Counted from the first letter of the stretch, positions 1 through 7,830 are shown. The stretch is DNA of 13,372 nt from an uncultured Marinosulfonomonas sp. (GCA_947311455.1 CAMZKY010000325.1:1-13372), one strand, 5' to 3'. Program-made: numbers and translations. The notes: generated from the sequence alone by a model not told the origin.

Positions 1-165
1 GACGCTAAGACTACCCGCTTCCATTGCCAGAGTGCTTACATCAGAAGTTCCGTCTCCGACATCATAGATATCGGCCGCCGTTACGCCTGTTACCCCTACA
101 TTTGAAACGTTTTGCGGATTCCCGGTTAACACAAGAACCAAGTGACTATTTTGATAAGCAGCCAT
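1..165 (-). CDS. Unrecognised protein, N-terminal 55 residues (gene runs off left edge)
   Basis: An uninterrupted minus-strand reading frame begins with ATG at 165-163 and stays open for 55 codons to the window edge. A GAGG ribosome binding site lies about 10 bases upstream (near 173-176), which supports the start. The protein begins MAAYQNSHLVLVLTGNPQNV and continues with many Gly, Val, Thr, Ser and Asp residues and few charges. It has no signal peptide or membrane segment in the visible part and no motif I recognise. The low-complexity Gly/Thr/Val/Asp character would suit a beta-rich structural or surface protein, but that is only an impression. It is transcribed away from the rest of the window and preceded by a hairpin in its leader (196-229). 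The coding call rests on open frame plus ribosome binding site, so it is moderate. Confidence 0.5.
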   Translation of the reverse strand, partial: MAAYQNSHLVLVLTGNPQNVSNVGVTGVTAADIYDVGDGTSDVSTLAMEAGSLSV

Positions 166-195
166 AATATTATTACCTCAATATATTCTATTTTC

Positions 196-229
196 CAACA
201 CATAGCGCTTCAGCGCGTGCGGTGTGTTG
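196..229 (-). promoter_or_regulatory. Hairpin in the leader of the minus-strand partial gene
   Basis: Perfect 7-base arms CAACACA (196-202) and TGTGTTG (223-229) enclose a second pair, GCGCT (205-209) and AGCGC (212-216), with a two-base loop. The structure ends about 30 bases upstream of the start codon at 165, so in the minus-strand transcript it would fold just before the ribosome binding site. No run of T follows on either strand, so a terminator is unlikely. Its role (mRNA stability, translation control or protein binding) is unknown. Confidence 0.35.
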
Positions 230-243
230 ATGTTCATCCCCAA

Positions 244-271
244 TTGACACGCTTGCAGCCGCCAATACATT
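244..271 (+). promoter_or_regulatory. Possible sigma70-type promoter
   Basis: A perfect TTGACA -35 hexamer at 244-249 is followed after 16 bases by TACATT (266-271), four of six matches to TATAAT. Transcription would run on the plus strand into a region without a gene and reach the hairpin at 411-430 roughly 150 bases later. The match is good at -35 and mediocre at -10, so this is a tentative call. Confidence 0.25.
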
Positions 272-410
272 CCTCACACAGTAGAAACTTTCACTTTTTT
301 TCCATCTTCTATCCTATCCAACTCGGGGACTATACAATCGCTCACAGCGTCCCAATTTCCGCGGTGAGCAGTCGCCACACCATTTAACAACATTCATTTT
401 CGTCTCCGCC

Positions 411-430
411 AGACCCACCTTGGGTCTTTT
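411..430 (+). terminator. Rho-independent terminator-like hairpin
   Basis: A perfect 7-bp stem AGACCCA (411-417) / TGGGTCT (421-427) with a CCT loop is followed by TTT, giving a four-T run from 427. It is oriented for plus-strand transcripts, although no recognised plus-strand gene lies upstream. It could end a small RNA started from the promoter-like site at 244-271, or block read-through from the left. The T tract is short. Confidence 0.4.
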
Positions 431-774
431 GGTATTCACCAGTAATCGCAGCCAAACATTACATTTGCGTGACTAAACTAAGGTAAGAACAAGGCATTTC
501 AAGAGGCCTTGCTCATTACTGCGTTTTAAGTCTGCGTATTTTTTTGTGTATTGTTGACTTATATTCATAAATTTTTAGCAAGGCACGTTGCCACGCCGCT
601 TTCAGCAGGCGAACCATTCAACAAAACCATTTTCAAACGAGTATGATCCCGACCCATAGAATCGCACACCAAACACTGCCTTCCCGCCAACCCACTTATC
701 AGATTGATACCATTAAAAGCTTGGAAATAAAGTAGCCCAAATAGACAGGTTACCCATAAAAATGGGGGTTTTAC

Positions 775-806
775 GAAACAATACTGCGCGTGCAGTGTAC
801 TGTTTC
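775..806. repeat. Inverted repeat GAAACAATAC-N12-GTACTGTTTC upstream of tetR
   Basis: The 10-base arms 775-784 and 797-806 pair at nine of ten positions. The right arm runs on into TATATA (to 812), so CTGTTTCTATAT (800-811) appears here exactly as it does upstream of the aldehyde dehydrogenase (6294-6305). The site lies about 180 bases upstream of the tetR start and could bind a dimeric regulator. Binding is inferred from symmetry alone. Confidence 0.4.
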
Positions 807-860
807 TATATAGGGGACAATTGAATTTAATTACTTCCTATTAAGTGCAAACGCTCGAAT

Positions 861-889
861 CATGATAAGATAAACCCCAGTCTATCATG
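861..889. repeat. Inverted repeat CATGATA-N15-TATCATG
   Basis: Perfect 7-base arms at 861-867 and 883-889 are separated by 15 bases and lie about 95 bases before the tetR start. The 22-base centre-to-centre spacing is about two helical turns, as for a dimeric regulator site, but the arms are short enough for chance to matter in AT-rich DNA. Confidence 0.25.
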
Positions 890-919
890 GGTGCTGTCGA
901 ATTGTCGCGCCTGTAGACG

Positions 920-948
920 TTGCGTTTGGCTTGTTATAGGCTTATAAC
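920..948 (+). promoter_or_regulatory. Probable tetR promoter with overlapping palindromic operator
   Basis: The 16-base near-palindrome GTTATAGGCTTATAAC (933-948) has perfect 6-base arms. Its right arm, TATAAC (943-948), matches five of six positions of a -10 box, and TTGCGT (920-925) lies 17 bases further upstream as a weak -35. A palindrome over the -10 box, 35 bases before a TetR-type gene, is the usual arrangement for autorepression in this family. The operator assignment is inference from position and symmetry. Confidence 0.5.
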
Positions 949-982
949 CACCCCATCTCAACCCACCAAAAGGTAGTTCATT

Positions 983-1579
983 GTGACACGTGTACGCAAA
1001 TCCGCGCAAGAGCGTAAACTCGAAATTATCCAAGCCGTTATCCATATTGTCGCCGATGTTGGACCGGACAAGCTGAGCACACAGAAAATCGCCGATGAAA
1101 TTGGTGTGACCCAACCCGCCATCTATCGGCATTTTCCCGACAAATCGCAAATCTGGTTGGCCGTGGCCAAACATATCACCGGTGAAATGCGAACCGAAGT
1201 ACAGAACGCGATGCACGTCCAACGCTCACCAATTGATACATTGCGCGTTCTGGTTCAAACCCATCTTGGATTTATTGAAAAAACGCCATCAATACCCGCC
1301 ATATTATTTTCGCGTGAACTACATGCTGAAAACAAAGGATTGCGGTTATATTTCGAAAGCCTCATGGAAGACCGGCAAAAGGTTTTTACCAATTTGATCA
1401 AGGCGCAGGTGCAAACTGGTAATTTTCGGAATTCATTGGATGTGGATGATGCGGCAAATCTGATTTTGGCACTGGTTCAGGGGTTAGCAATGCGTTGGTC
1501 GTTGAATGGTCAGAATTTCAACCTATCCCAAGAAGGCTTGCAATTATTTGATCTGCTAATAAAAGCTTTTAGATCGTAA
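983..1579 (+). CDS. TetR/AcrR-family transcriptional repressor
   Basis: The 198-residue length is typical of the TetR family. The N-terminal DNA-binding domain spans about residues 8-55, with the helix-turn-helix near 31-50 (KIADEIGVTQPAIYRHFPDK), a strong family signature. The rest is a helical ligand-binding and dimerisation domain that I cannot assign to a ligand. The start is GTG, supported by AAAAGG nine bases upstream; no ATG is better placed. It is the first gene of an operon with an RND adaptor (51 bases downstream) and pump, the common arrangement in which the repressor controls itself and the pump and is released by a pump substrate. Candidate operators are the palindromes at 933-948 and possibly 775-806. 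Identity as TetR is very likely; pump control is inferred from context. Confidence 0.9.
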   Translation: MTRVRKSAQERKLEIIQAVIHIVADVGPDKLSTQKIADEIGVTQPAIYRHFPDKSQIWLAVAKHITGEMRTEVQNAMHVQRSPIDTLRVLVQTHLGFIEKTPSIPAILFSRELHAENKGLRLYFESLMEDRQKVFTNLIKAQVQTGNFRNSLDVDDAANLILALVQGLAMRWSLNGQNFNLSQEGLQLFDLLIKAFRS

Positions 1580-1630
1580 TATAAGTATGTTAAATTCCAT
1601 ACGACAAAATTAATTGATTAGGACGCGAAC

Positions 1631-2971
1631 ATGAAAAACGGCTTTAAACTGATATATATTACGGCCCCACTTATTGCGGCTGGCGTGGCCTTTGTAGGAT
1701 ATACCATCAAAAACAAGCCCGCGCCGCAACGCATTGAAATTGCTGAACGGGCCACGGCTGTGCGCGTAATAACCGCAAAAACACATGCGATCACGCCTAA
1801 AATCACCGGCTACGGATATGTCAAACCAGCCCGCACCTATGATGCGATTTCACGGGTCAATGCCGAGGCCGAATATGTGCATCCCGAGCTGAAAAATGGC
1901 ACGATTTTACCCGCTGGCACCGAAATTTTGCGCCTGTCTCAGGTGGATTTTGCCCTTGCTGTGGCCCAAGCCAAGGCCAATATTCGTTCCGCCAATGCCC
2001 GTCTTGCTGAAATCTCGATCAACAAAGAAAACCTGGCCGCTGCATTAAATATTGAAAAACAGGTGCTTGACCTCAAGGAAAAAGATCTGGCGCGTATTCA
2101 AAGCCTTGTCAGTGCCGGCACCGCAGCCCAAACCGCACTGGACAACACAAGAACGGCCTATCTGGCGCAACGCCAGAAAGTGACAGGTCTGGAAAGCTCA
2201 CTGGCTCTGATCCCAACCCAACAAACCGCCCAAACCGAACAAATCGCGGTATATGAAGCCAATTTAGCCAGTGCCGAACTGAATTTGGAGCGCACCGTTC
2301 TCACCCTGCCCTTTAGCGCGCGCGTCGGGGCGATATCCGTTGAACAAGGGCAGTTTGTCAAAGCTGGACAATCGGTGGCCAAGTTTGATGGCGTCGATGC
2401 CGCCGAAATCGAGGCGCAGATTCCAGTTGCAGGATTGCGTGTGCTTTTAAACGCGTCAGGGGCAAGCCCCTTGGCAAGTACTGCCCAGATGCCGGAATTT
2501 TTCGGGCAACTTGGCATTCATGCCGCCGTTCAACTGGATCTGGGTGACGGGATTGTGCAATGGGACGGTAAAGTTGATCGGATCAGCGACACAGTTGACC
2601 AAAAATCAGGCACTATTGGCGTAATTATTCGCGTTCCTGACGCCTATAAAGGTGCCGAAGTCGGAACACGCCCCCCCTTGACCAAAGGCATGTTTGTCGA
2701 GGTCTCGTTAACCGCCAATCCAATCAACGGTATTACCATCCCCAGAAGCGCCTTGGTGAATGGAAAAATCATGGTGATAAACGCAGATGATCGCCTTGAA
2801 TTACAGGCAGTTACCCCACAATTACTACAAGGCGAACTGGCCTTGATCCAGGCAGACATAGCCGAAGACACACGCATTGTCGTAAGCAAACCATCGCCAA
2901 TGATGGAAGGTATGTTGCTTGATCCCCATGACGATCCGACGTTGATGAAAAAACTGGAGACTGCGAAATGA
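1631..2971 (+). CDS. RND efflux periplasmic adaptor (membrane fusion protein, HlyD/AcrA type)
   Basis: This 446-residue protein would link the inner-membrane RND pump to an outer-membrane channel across the periplasm. A hydrophobic segment at residues 7-25 serves as signal or membrane anchor. There is no lipobox cysteine, so it is probably not a lipoprotein. A half-lipoyl domain near 70-105 is followed by a long Ala/Leu/Glu/Gln-rich coiled coil (about 107-222), the returning lipoyl half (about 221-252, with LTLPFSARVGAISVEQGQFV), a beta-barrel region and a membrane-proximal C-terminal part. AGGA at 1620-1623 lies seven bases before the ATG. The stop overlaps the pump start by ATGA, indicating translational coupling. 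Substrate cannot be told from sequence. Confidence 0.9.
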   Translation: MKNGFKLIYITAPLIAAGVAFVGYTIKNKPAPQRIEIAERATAVRVITAKTHAITPKITGYGYVKPARTYDAISRVNAEAEYVHPELKNGTILPAGTEILRLSQVDFALAVAQAKANIRSANARLAEISINKENLAAALNIEKQVLDLKEKDLARIQSLVSAGTAAQTALDNTRTAYLAQRQKVTGLESSLALIPTQQTAQTEQIAVYEANLASAELNLERTVLTLPFSARVGAISVEQGQFVKAGQSVAKFDGVDAAEIEAQIPVAGLRVLLNASGASPLASTAQMPEFFGQLGIHAAVQLDLGDGIVQWDGKVDRISDTVDQKSGTIGVIIRVPDAYKGAEVGTRPPLTKGMFVEVSLTANPINGITIPRSALVNGKIMVINADDRLELQAVTPQLLQGELALIQADIAEDTRIVVSKPSPMMEGMLLDPHDDPTLMKKLETAK

Positions 2972-5900
2972 TCCGGTATTTTGCGGGTCACCCGACCATA
3001 TCAAACCTGTTGATGATCTTGTTGTTGTTGGCAGGTGCCTTTACCGCGCCAACACTATTGCGTGAAACCTTTCCGCGTTCTGCCCCTAACGAGGTTGAAA
3101 TTACTGTGGCCTATCCCGGTGCGCGCCCCGAAGAAGTGGAAAGCGCCATATGTGACCGGATCGAAAATGCACTTGATGCCGTCACAGGTATTGATCGACA
3201 ATCCTGTGAATCGCGCGAAAATCTGGCGCGCGCTTTGGTTAAAATGAACGAAGGTGAAAATTTTCAGGCGTTTGTCGCCGATGTATCTTCTGAAATTGAC
3301 GGTATTTCCGATTTTCCCGATCGCGCCGATTCCCCTCGTGTCAGGGCACTGGGCTTAACCGATTTTGTCGCTTCTGTTTCAATTTCCGGCCCCAAAGATC
3401 GTGGCGAATTGCGTGATTATGCCGAAGACATTCGCACCAACATGCTGCGTTGGGGCGGGATTCCACGGGTCACGGTGCGCGGTTTTCCCACCCGCGAAAT
3501 TCGGGTTGAGCTAAACCCAACCGCCTTACGTAAATTCGGCCTATCCGTGTCGGATGTGGCGCGGGTAATTGATCTGGAAAGCCTTGATTTGCCTGCGGGC
3601 ACCATCGAAACCAAAGCTGAAACATTCTTGATCCGTGTGGCGCAAGAACGGCGTGATTTGAACGGGCTTGCCGATCTGATTGTGCGCTCTGGTGCGACAG
3701 GGGGCCATGTGCGCCTTGGTGAAATCGCCACTATTCGCGACGGGTTTACCGATGATGACAGCATAATTGTTTATAATGGCAAGTTGGCCGCCGTTTTGGA
3801 CATCACCAAAACCCGCGCTGAGGATTCCTTGCGCATTGTCGATGAAATCCATGCGTTTCTGGATGAAGAACGCCAAAAATCCCCCCCCGGCCTGATTATG
3901 ACAGTCACCACCGATGCTGCAGCCGTTGTTAAAGATCGCTTGATGATGGTTTTGGTGAACGGCGTTCAGGGCTTGGCCTTGGTCTTTTTGGTTTTATGGC
4001 TGTTTTTCGGCTTTCGGTTTTCGTTTTGGGTAGCGATGGGCCTACCGGTAAGTTTCATGGGCGGTTTGGCCTTGATGAGCGCGGTTGGCTACTCTCTAAA
4101 TCTGATGACAACACTGGGTTTATTGATTGTGATTGGCCTATTGATGGATGATGCCATCGTGATTGCCGAAAATATCGCCCGCCTACGTGCCAAAGGCGAA
4201 AGCCCACTGGATGCCGCCACCAAAGGCGCCTCGCAAGTGTTTACCAATGTGTTGGCCTCATTTGCCACCACCGCCATGGTTTTTGGCTCGCTTGCTTTTC
4301 TAGCCGGTGATCTCGGGGCAGTTTTGCGGGTTGTGCCGGTGGTGATGTTGTTTGTCTTGCTCGTATCGTTGGTTGAGGCGTTTTTGATCTTGCCACACCA
4401 CCTTGAAAAAGCACTGGAAAAACAACAGGAGCCGGGAAAAATTCAACGCGCCATGGATCGCTTGATGGATTTTATGCGCGACAGCATCGTCGGGCCAGTT
4501 GTCGATCTGGCAATCCGGTTTCGGTACTTTACCGCGGGTATCAGCTTTGCAATTTTGCTGGTGGCTGTGGCCATGCTGGCCGGTGGGTTTATCAAATTCA
4601 CAGCCTTTCCCGAACTTGACGGTGATACCATTGTGGCACGGGTTTTACTGCCTCAAGGCACGCCGATTTCGCGCACCCAAGACATTGTGAAACAGCTGGA
4701 AAACGGCCTTGATCAGGTGAATAATAAATACGCCCCCGAACAGCCGGATCATGCCGATTTGATCCAGCATGTCACCGTTTTCTATGGCGAAAACCGCGAT
4801 GCATTTGAAACCGGCCCGCATGTTGTGACGGTGAACGTTGATCTGCTACCTTCTAATATCCGCACCGTACGCCCCGATGCGATCATGGCGGATTGGCGCG
4901 AAATTGTTGGCGCTGTACCGGATGTGATCAGCCTGAAATACGCCGAAGCCTCCATCGGCCCTTCCGGTATCGCCATTGATCTGCGCCTCAAAGGCGACGA
5001 TCTGGCCGAGCTGAAAGCCGCCTCGATCGAGCTTCAAGACTGGATTTGGAAATTCGAGGGTGTCACCTCGGTTCTGGATGATCTGCGCCCGGGGAAACGC
5101 GAAATGCAAATCACCATGAAAGACGTGGCCGACACGTTGGGGATCAGCTCGGCTATGGTTGCGGATCAATTGCGCTCTGCCTATTTTGGCACAACGATTA
5201 GCGAATTGTTGATCAATGGACAGCTGGTTGAACTGAACGCACAGTTTAGCGAGCCGGAAAATGGCAGCTATGATGTGTTTGACGATTTCGTCATCACCCG
5301 CCCCGACGGAAGCTATGTGTTGCTTAAGAATGTTGCGGATATTTCAATCGGTCAGGGGTATAACCGGATCAATCACGAGGACGGGCGGCGCACCGTAACC
5401 GTGCAAGGCGCGATTGATACACGTATTGCCAATGCCAATGCGCTGGTAAACAATATTCTTGGCAATTTTGTGCCAACATTATTAGAGAAATACCCCAATA
5501 TCAGCATTGATGTCGAAGGCCAGAACGCCGAAGCCACCAAAACTCAGAAATCCATGGTCAAAGGCTTTGCGATTGGCCTGATCGGAGTGTTTTTATTGCT
5601 AAGCTTTATGTTCCGCTCTTATATCGAGCCGATCATCGTGATGTTGATTATTCCTTTATCTTTAATCGGGTCGATCTTTGGCCATATGGCCATGGGATTG
5701 GATTTTTCGATGCCCAGTATGCTTGGATTTGTGGCGCTGGCCGGTGTGGTGGTGAATAACTCGATCATATTGGTGGATTTCATCAAACATGAACATGATG
5801 TAAAAACCGGCGTGACCGTCGCGGCAGCCAAGGCCGCAAGGGTGCGGTTTCGGGCAATATTCCTGACATCCACAACAACGATTGTCGGACTGATGCCGAT

Positions 5901-6063
5901 CCTTCTGGAAACCAGCTTGCAAGCGCAAATCCTAATTCCGCTGGTGGCCAGCCTATCCTTTGGGCTGCTATCGGCCAGTGTAATCGTACTTTTTGTACTG
6001 CCAGCCATTTACGCGATCCTGGATGATCTGGGGGTTAGTACATTGTCTGAAGAGGTGGAATAA
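2968..6063 (+). CDS. RND-family efflux pump, inner-membrane transporter (AcrB/MMPL-like, ACR_tran)
   Basis: At 1031 residues this has the normal length for a proton-driven RND exporter. The N-terminal membrane helix (about 10-30) leads to a periplasmic porter domain, then a helix cluster, a second periplasmic domain and a C-terminal helix cluster. The proton relay aspartates are visible as D394-D395 in TM4 (GLLMDDAIVIAENI), and the matching TM10 motif VVNNSIILVDFI carries N930-N931. The stretch RFRAIFLTSTTTIVGLMPIL is the usual TM11 region. GGAG at 2956-2959 lies eight bases before the ATG, inside the adaptor gene. With the adaptor and TetR gene it forms a complete two-component efflux unit lacking an outer-membrane factor, which may be supplied elsewhere. 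Substrate is unknown; drugs, bile-type amphiphiles or metabolites are all possible. Confidence 0.93.
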   Translation: MIRYFAGHPTISNLLMILLLLAGAFTAPTLLRETFPRSAPNEVEITVAYPGARPEEVESAICDRIENALDAVTGIDRQSCESRENLARALVKMNEGENFQAFVADVSSEIDGISDFPDRADSPRVRALGLTDFVASVSISGPKDRGELRDYAEDIRTNMLRWGGIPRVTVRGFPTREIRVELNPTALRKFGLSVSDVARVIDLESLDLPAGTIETKAETFLIRVAQERRDLNGLADLIVRSGATGGHVRLGEIATIRDGFTDDDSIIVYNGKLAAVLDITKTRAEDSLRIVDEIHAFLDEERQKSPPGLIMTVTTDAAAVVKDRLMMVLVNGVQGLALVFLVLWLFFGFRFSFWVAMGLPVSFMGGLALMSAVGYSLNLMTTLGLLIVIGLLMDDAIVIAENIARLRAKGESPLDAATKGASQVFTNVLASFATTAMVFGSLAFLAGDLGAVLRVVPVVMLFVLLVSLVEAFLILPHHLEKALEKQQEPGKIQRAMDRLMDFMRDSIVGPVVDLAIRFRYFTAGISFAILLVAVAMLAGGFIKFTAFPELDGDTIVARVLLPQGTPISRTQDIVKQLENGLDQVNNKYAPEQPDHADLIQHVTVFYGENRDAFETGPHVVTVNVDLLPSNIRTVRPDAIMADWREIVGAVPDVISLKYAEASIGPSGIAIDLRLKGDDLAELKAASIELQDWIWKFEGVTSVLDDLRPGKREMQITMKDVADTLGISSAMVADQLRSAYFGTTISELLINGQLVELNAQFSEPENGSYDVFDDFVITRPDGSYVLLKNVADISIGQGYNRINHEDGRRTVTVQGAIDTRIANANALVNNILGNFVPTLLEKYPNISIDVEGQNAEATKTQKSMVKGFAIGLIGVFLLLSFMFRSYIEPIIVMLIIPLSLIGSIFGHMAMGLDFSMPSMLGFVALAGVVVNNSIILVDFIKHEHDVKTGVTVAAAKAARVRFRAIFLTSTTTIVGLMPILLETSLQAQILIPLVASLSFGLLSASVIVLFVLPAIYAILDDLGVSTLSEEVE

Positions 6064-6124
6064 AAACCCATCCTCACCGATTTATGCTTTTGCCAATAAA
6101 ACAGCTCAACCTTCCTGAACCGAA

Positions 6125-6171
6125 AACGATTGCCTGCACGGGAATTTCCTTTTCCCTATGGTGCAATCGTT
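6125..6171. repeat. Nested inverted repeat downstream of the RND gene
   Basis: Perfect 9-base outer arms AACGATTGC (6125-6133) and GCAATCGTT (6163-6171) enclose inner arms GGGAA (6140-6144) and TTCCC (6152-6156). The structure begins about 60 bases after the pump stop codon. No T run follows, so a classical terminator is unlikely; a 3' mRNA-stabilising fold or a protein-binding site is possible. Function is unknown. Confidence 0.4.
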
Positions 6172-6276
6172 AGGATTTGTTGGCAGCGCAATCCAAAAAT
6201 GGGTTACCCCCGCTGCAACACTTACAGTCAGAGCATAAATCCCACCGATTTTTGCCCAATATCCACCGCAATATCC

Positions 6277-6300
6277 ACAGGGGGCAATCCCCCCTGTTTC
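6277..6300 (+). terminator. GC-rich hairpin, possible terminator of the efflux operon
   Basis: ACAGGGGG (6277-6284), loop CAAT, and CCCCCCTGT (6289-6297) form an 8-bp stem with one bulged C, followed by a weak T-containing tail. It sits about 215 bases after the pump stop, and its right arm shares three bases with the palindrome at 6295-6326. Termination is plausible from stem strength, but the T tract is poor. Confidence 0.35.
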
Positions 6301-6326
6301 TATATTGTTCTGATACAATAGAAACA
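6295..6326 (+). promoter_or_regulatory. Strong palindrome, probable operator of the aldehyde dehydrogenase gene
   Basis: Perfect 9-base arms TGTTTCTAT (6295-6303) and ATAGAAACA (6318-6326) flank a 14-base centre. A second palindrome, TATTGT (6303-6308) / ACAATA (6315-6320), is nested inside, offset by one base. TACAAT (6314-6319) in the right half is a fair -10 box, so a bound dimer would cover the promoter. The site lies about 70 bases before the aldehyde dehydrogenase start. Half-sites recur at 801-809 and 8821-8829. The regulator is unknown; the TetR protein encoded at 983 is one candidate. Confidence 0.55.
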
Positions 6327-6393
6327 TATCAGCCCCCTTGCCCTTTTAATAATCCAATGACAGGCTGTGCCAAACAGCCACAGGAGTCGGATC

Positions 6394-7830
6394 ATGTCTC
6401 ACCACAAAAAATTCTATATTAACGGTCAATGGGTCGCCCCATCACAAGCCAATGATTTTGATGTCATTAACCCCTCAAACGAGGAGGTCTGCGCCACCAT
6501 TTCTCTGGGTTCCCAAGCCGACACAGATGCCGCAGTTGCCGCCGCTAAAGCCGCGTTTCCGGCGTGGGCGAGCGTATCACATTCCGATAAACTGGATTTC
6601 CTGCAGGCTGTTTTGAAAGAATATAAAAAACGTGCCGATGATCTGGCCGAGGCGATGTCGCTGGAAATGGGCGCACCGATTGATTTATCCAGAACCTCGC
6701 AAGTGGGGGCAGGTATTTGGCATATCTCAAACTTTATTACCGCCTTCAAAGATTTCAAATTCGATCGTATGTTAGGCGATCACGCCCCGAATGACCGTAT
6801 TTTAATGGAGCCTATTGGCGTATGTGCAATGATTACGCCATGGAATTGGCCAATGAATCAGGTCACCTTGAAATGTATCCCTGCCATGGCTGTTGGCTGC
6901 ACCATGGTGTTGAAACCATCGGAAATCGCGCCGCTGTCCTCGATTGTGTTTTCTGAAATTATGGATGCCGTTGGCCTGCCGGATGGCGTTTATAACATGG
7001 TCAATGGCGATGGCGTCGGAGTTGGCACACAGCTTTCCGTGCATCCCGATGTGGATATGGTGTCGTTTACGGGCTCAACCCGCGCGGGGTCTTTAATCAC
7101 CAAAGCCGCTGCAGATACGGTGAAACGTGTTGCACTGGAACTTGGGGGCAAGGGCGCCAACATCATTTATGCGGATGCGGATGAAAAGGCGGTAAAACGC
7201 GGTGTGTTACATATGATGCAAAACTCGGGCCAATCTTGCAATGCGCCGTCAAGAATGCTGGTAGAACGCTCGATCTATGACGCGGCTGTCGAAACCGCCG
7301 CATCAGTGGCCAATGCGATTGAATGCGCCCCTGCTGATAAAGAAGGCCGCCATATCGGGCCGGTCGTATCAGAACTGCAATATAACAAAATCCAGGATTT
7401 GATCCAGATAGGTATAGATGAAGGCGCGCGTCTGGTGGCCGGTGGCCTTGGCCGCCCCGAAAACCAGAACCGCGGCTATTTTGTGCGCCCAACCATATTT
7501 GCCGATGTTTCAAACGATATGACCATCGCCCAGCAGGAAATTTTCGGGCCGGTGCTGTCGATGATCCCGTTTGATACCGAGGAAGAAGCCTTAGCCATGG
7601 CCAATGACACGCTTTATGGCCTGACCAACTATGTGCAAACAACCGATAGTGCCAAAGCCAACCGCGCCGCACGGGCACTGCGTTCGGGCATGGTGGAAAT
7701 CAACGGCACCTCGCGCGGGGCCGGTGCGCCGTTTGGCGGCTATAAACAATCCGGATCAGGGCGCGAAGGCGGCCTTTGGGGTTTGGATGATTTCCTTGAG
7801 GTGAAATCCGTTAGCGGCTGGGTCGAATAA
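6394..7830 (+). CDS. NAD(P)-dependent aldehyde dehydrogenase, CddD-like subgroup
   Basis: This 478-residue cytoplasmic enzyme should oxidise an aldehyde to its acid. The catalytic set is intact: Asn151 in TPWNWPMNQ, Glu249 in VALELGGKGANII, and nucleophile Cys282 in NSGQSCNAPSRMLV. The cofactor-binding FTGSTRAG (225-232) and the C-terminal EIFGPVLSMIPF and APFGGYKQSGSGREG motifs are also present. From memory the NSGQSCNAPSRMLV and VKRVALELGGK stretches resemble the group named for 6-oxolauric acid dehydrogenase CddD, but substrate cannot be read from sequence. ATG at 6394 is chosen because AGGAG (6382-6386) lies seven bases upstream; a GTG at 6367 would add nine poorly supported residues. It appears to be a single-gene unit controlled by the palindrome at 6295-6326. 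Its nearness to pta and soe genes may mean a shared pathway; that is inference. Confidence 0.9.
   Translation: MSHHKKFYINGQWVAPSQANDFDVINPSNEEVCATISLGSQADTDAAVAAAKAAFPAWASVSHSDKLDFLQAVLKEYKKRADDLAEAMSLEMGAPIDLSRTSQVGAGIWHISNFITAFKDFKFDRMLGDHAPNDRILMEPIGVCAMITPWNWPMNQVTLKCIPAMAVGCTMVLKPSEIAPLSSIVFSEIMDAVGLPDGVYNMVNGDGVGVGTQLSVHPDVDMVSFTGSTRAGSLITKAAADTVKRVALELGGKGANIIYADADEKAVKRGVLHMMQNSGQSCNAPSRMLVERSIYDAAVETAASVANAIECAPADKEGRHIGPVVSELQYNKIQDLIQIGIDEGARLVAGGLGRPENQNRGYFVRPTIFADVSNDMTIAQQEIFGPVLSMIPFDTEEEALAMANDTLYGLTNYVQTTDSAKANRAARALRSGMVEINGTSRGAGAPFGGYKQSGSGREGGLWGLDDFLEVKSVSGWVE

Larger units (their letters stand above)
166..982. other. Long intergenic region (817 bp), AT-rich, no convincing gene
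   Basis: This gap separates the leftmost gene from tetR. Reading frames here are short, lack credible ribosome binding sites or overlap genes, and none gives a recognisable protein. No tRNA, rRNA or mobile element is visible. What it does hold is listed separately: the leader hairpin at 196-229, a promoter-like pair near 244-271, a terminator-like hairpin at 411-430, inverted repeats at 775-806 and 861-889, and the tetR control palindrome at 933-948. A weaker hairpin, CAAGGC (490-495) with GCCTTG (506-511), has no T run directly after it. Nothing notable was seen between about 515 and 740. Confidence 0.7.
6064..6393. other. Intergenic region between RND pump and aldehyde dehydrogenase (330 bp)
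   Basis: No gene is convincing here; short frames lack ribosome binding sites and recognisable products. The region contains a nested inverted repeat (6125-6171), a 9-base direct repeat AATATCCAC at 6258-6266 and 6270-6278, a GC-rich terminator-like hairpin (6277-6297) and a 32-base palindrome (6295-6326) just before the aldehyde dehydrogenase. The last two overlap by three bases. Confidence 0.7.

Noticed and set aside
142..387. Plus-strand 81-codon open frame in the left intergenic region
   Set aside because: It overlaps the start and leader of the better supported minus-strand gene, has no clear ribosome binding site and gives a protein without recognisable features.
752..772. CCCAT-AAAA-ATGGG followed by GGTTTT as a terminator
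   Set aside because: The stem is only five pairs with A/T at the loop, and two Gs separate it from the T run.
860..1222. Minus-strand frame opposite the start of tetR
   Set aside because: It is antisense to a clear TetR gene and has no family resemblance.
7163..7678. Minus-strand 171-codon frame inside the aldehyde dehydrogenase gene
   Set aside because: It is antisense to intact catalytic motifs and has the Arg/Trp/Pro-rich composition of a shadow frame.
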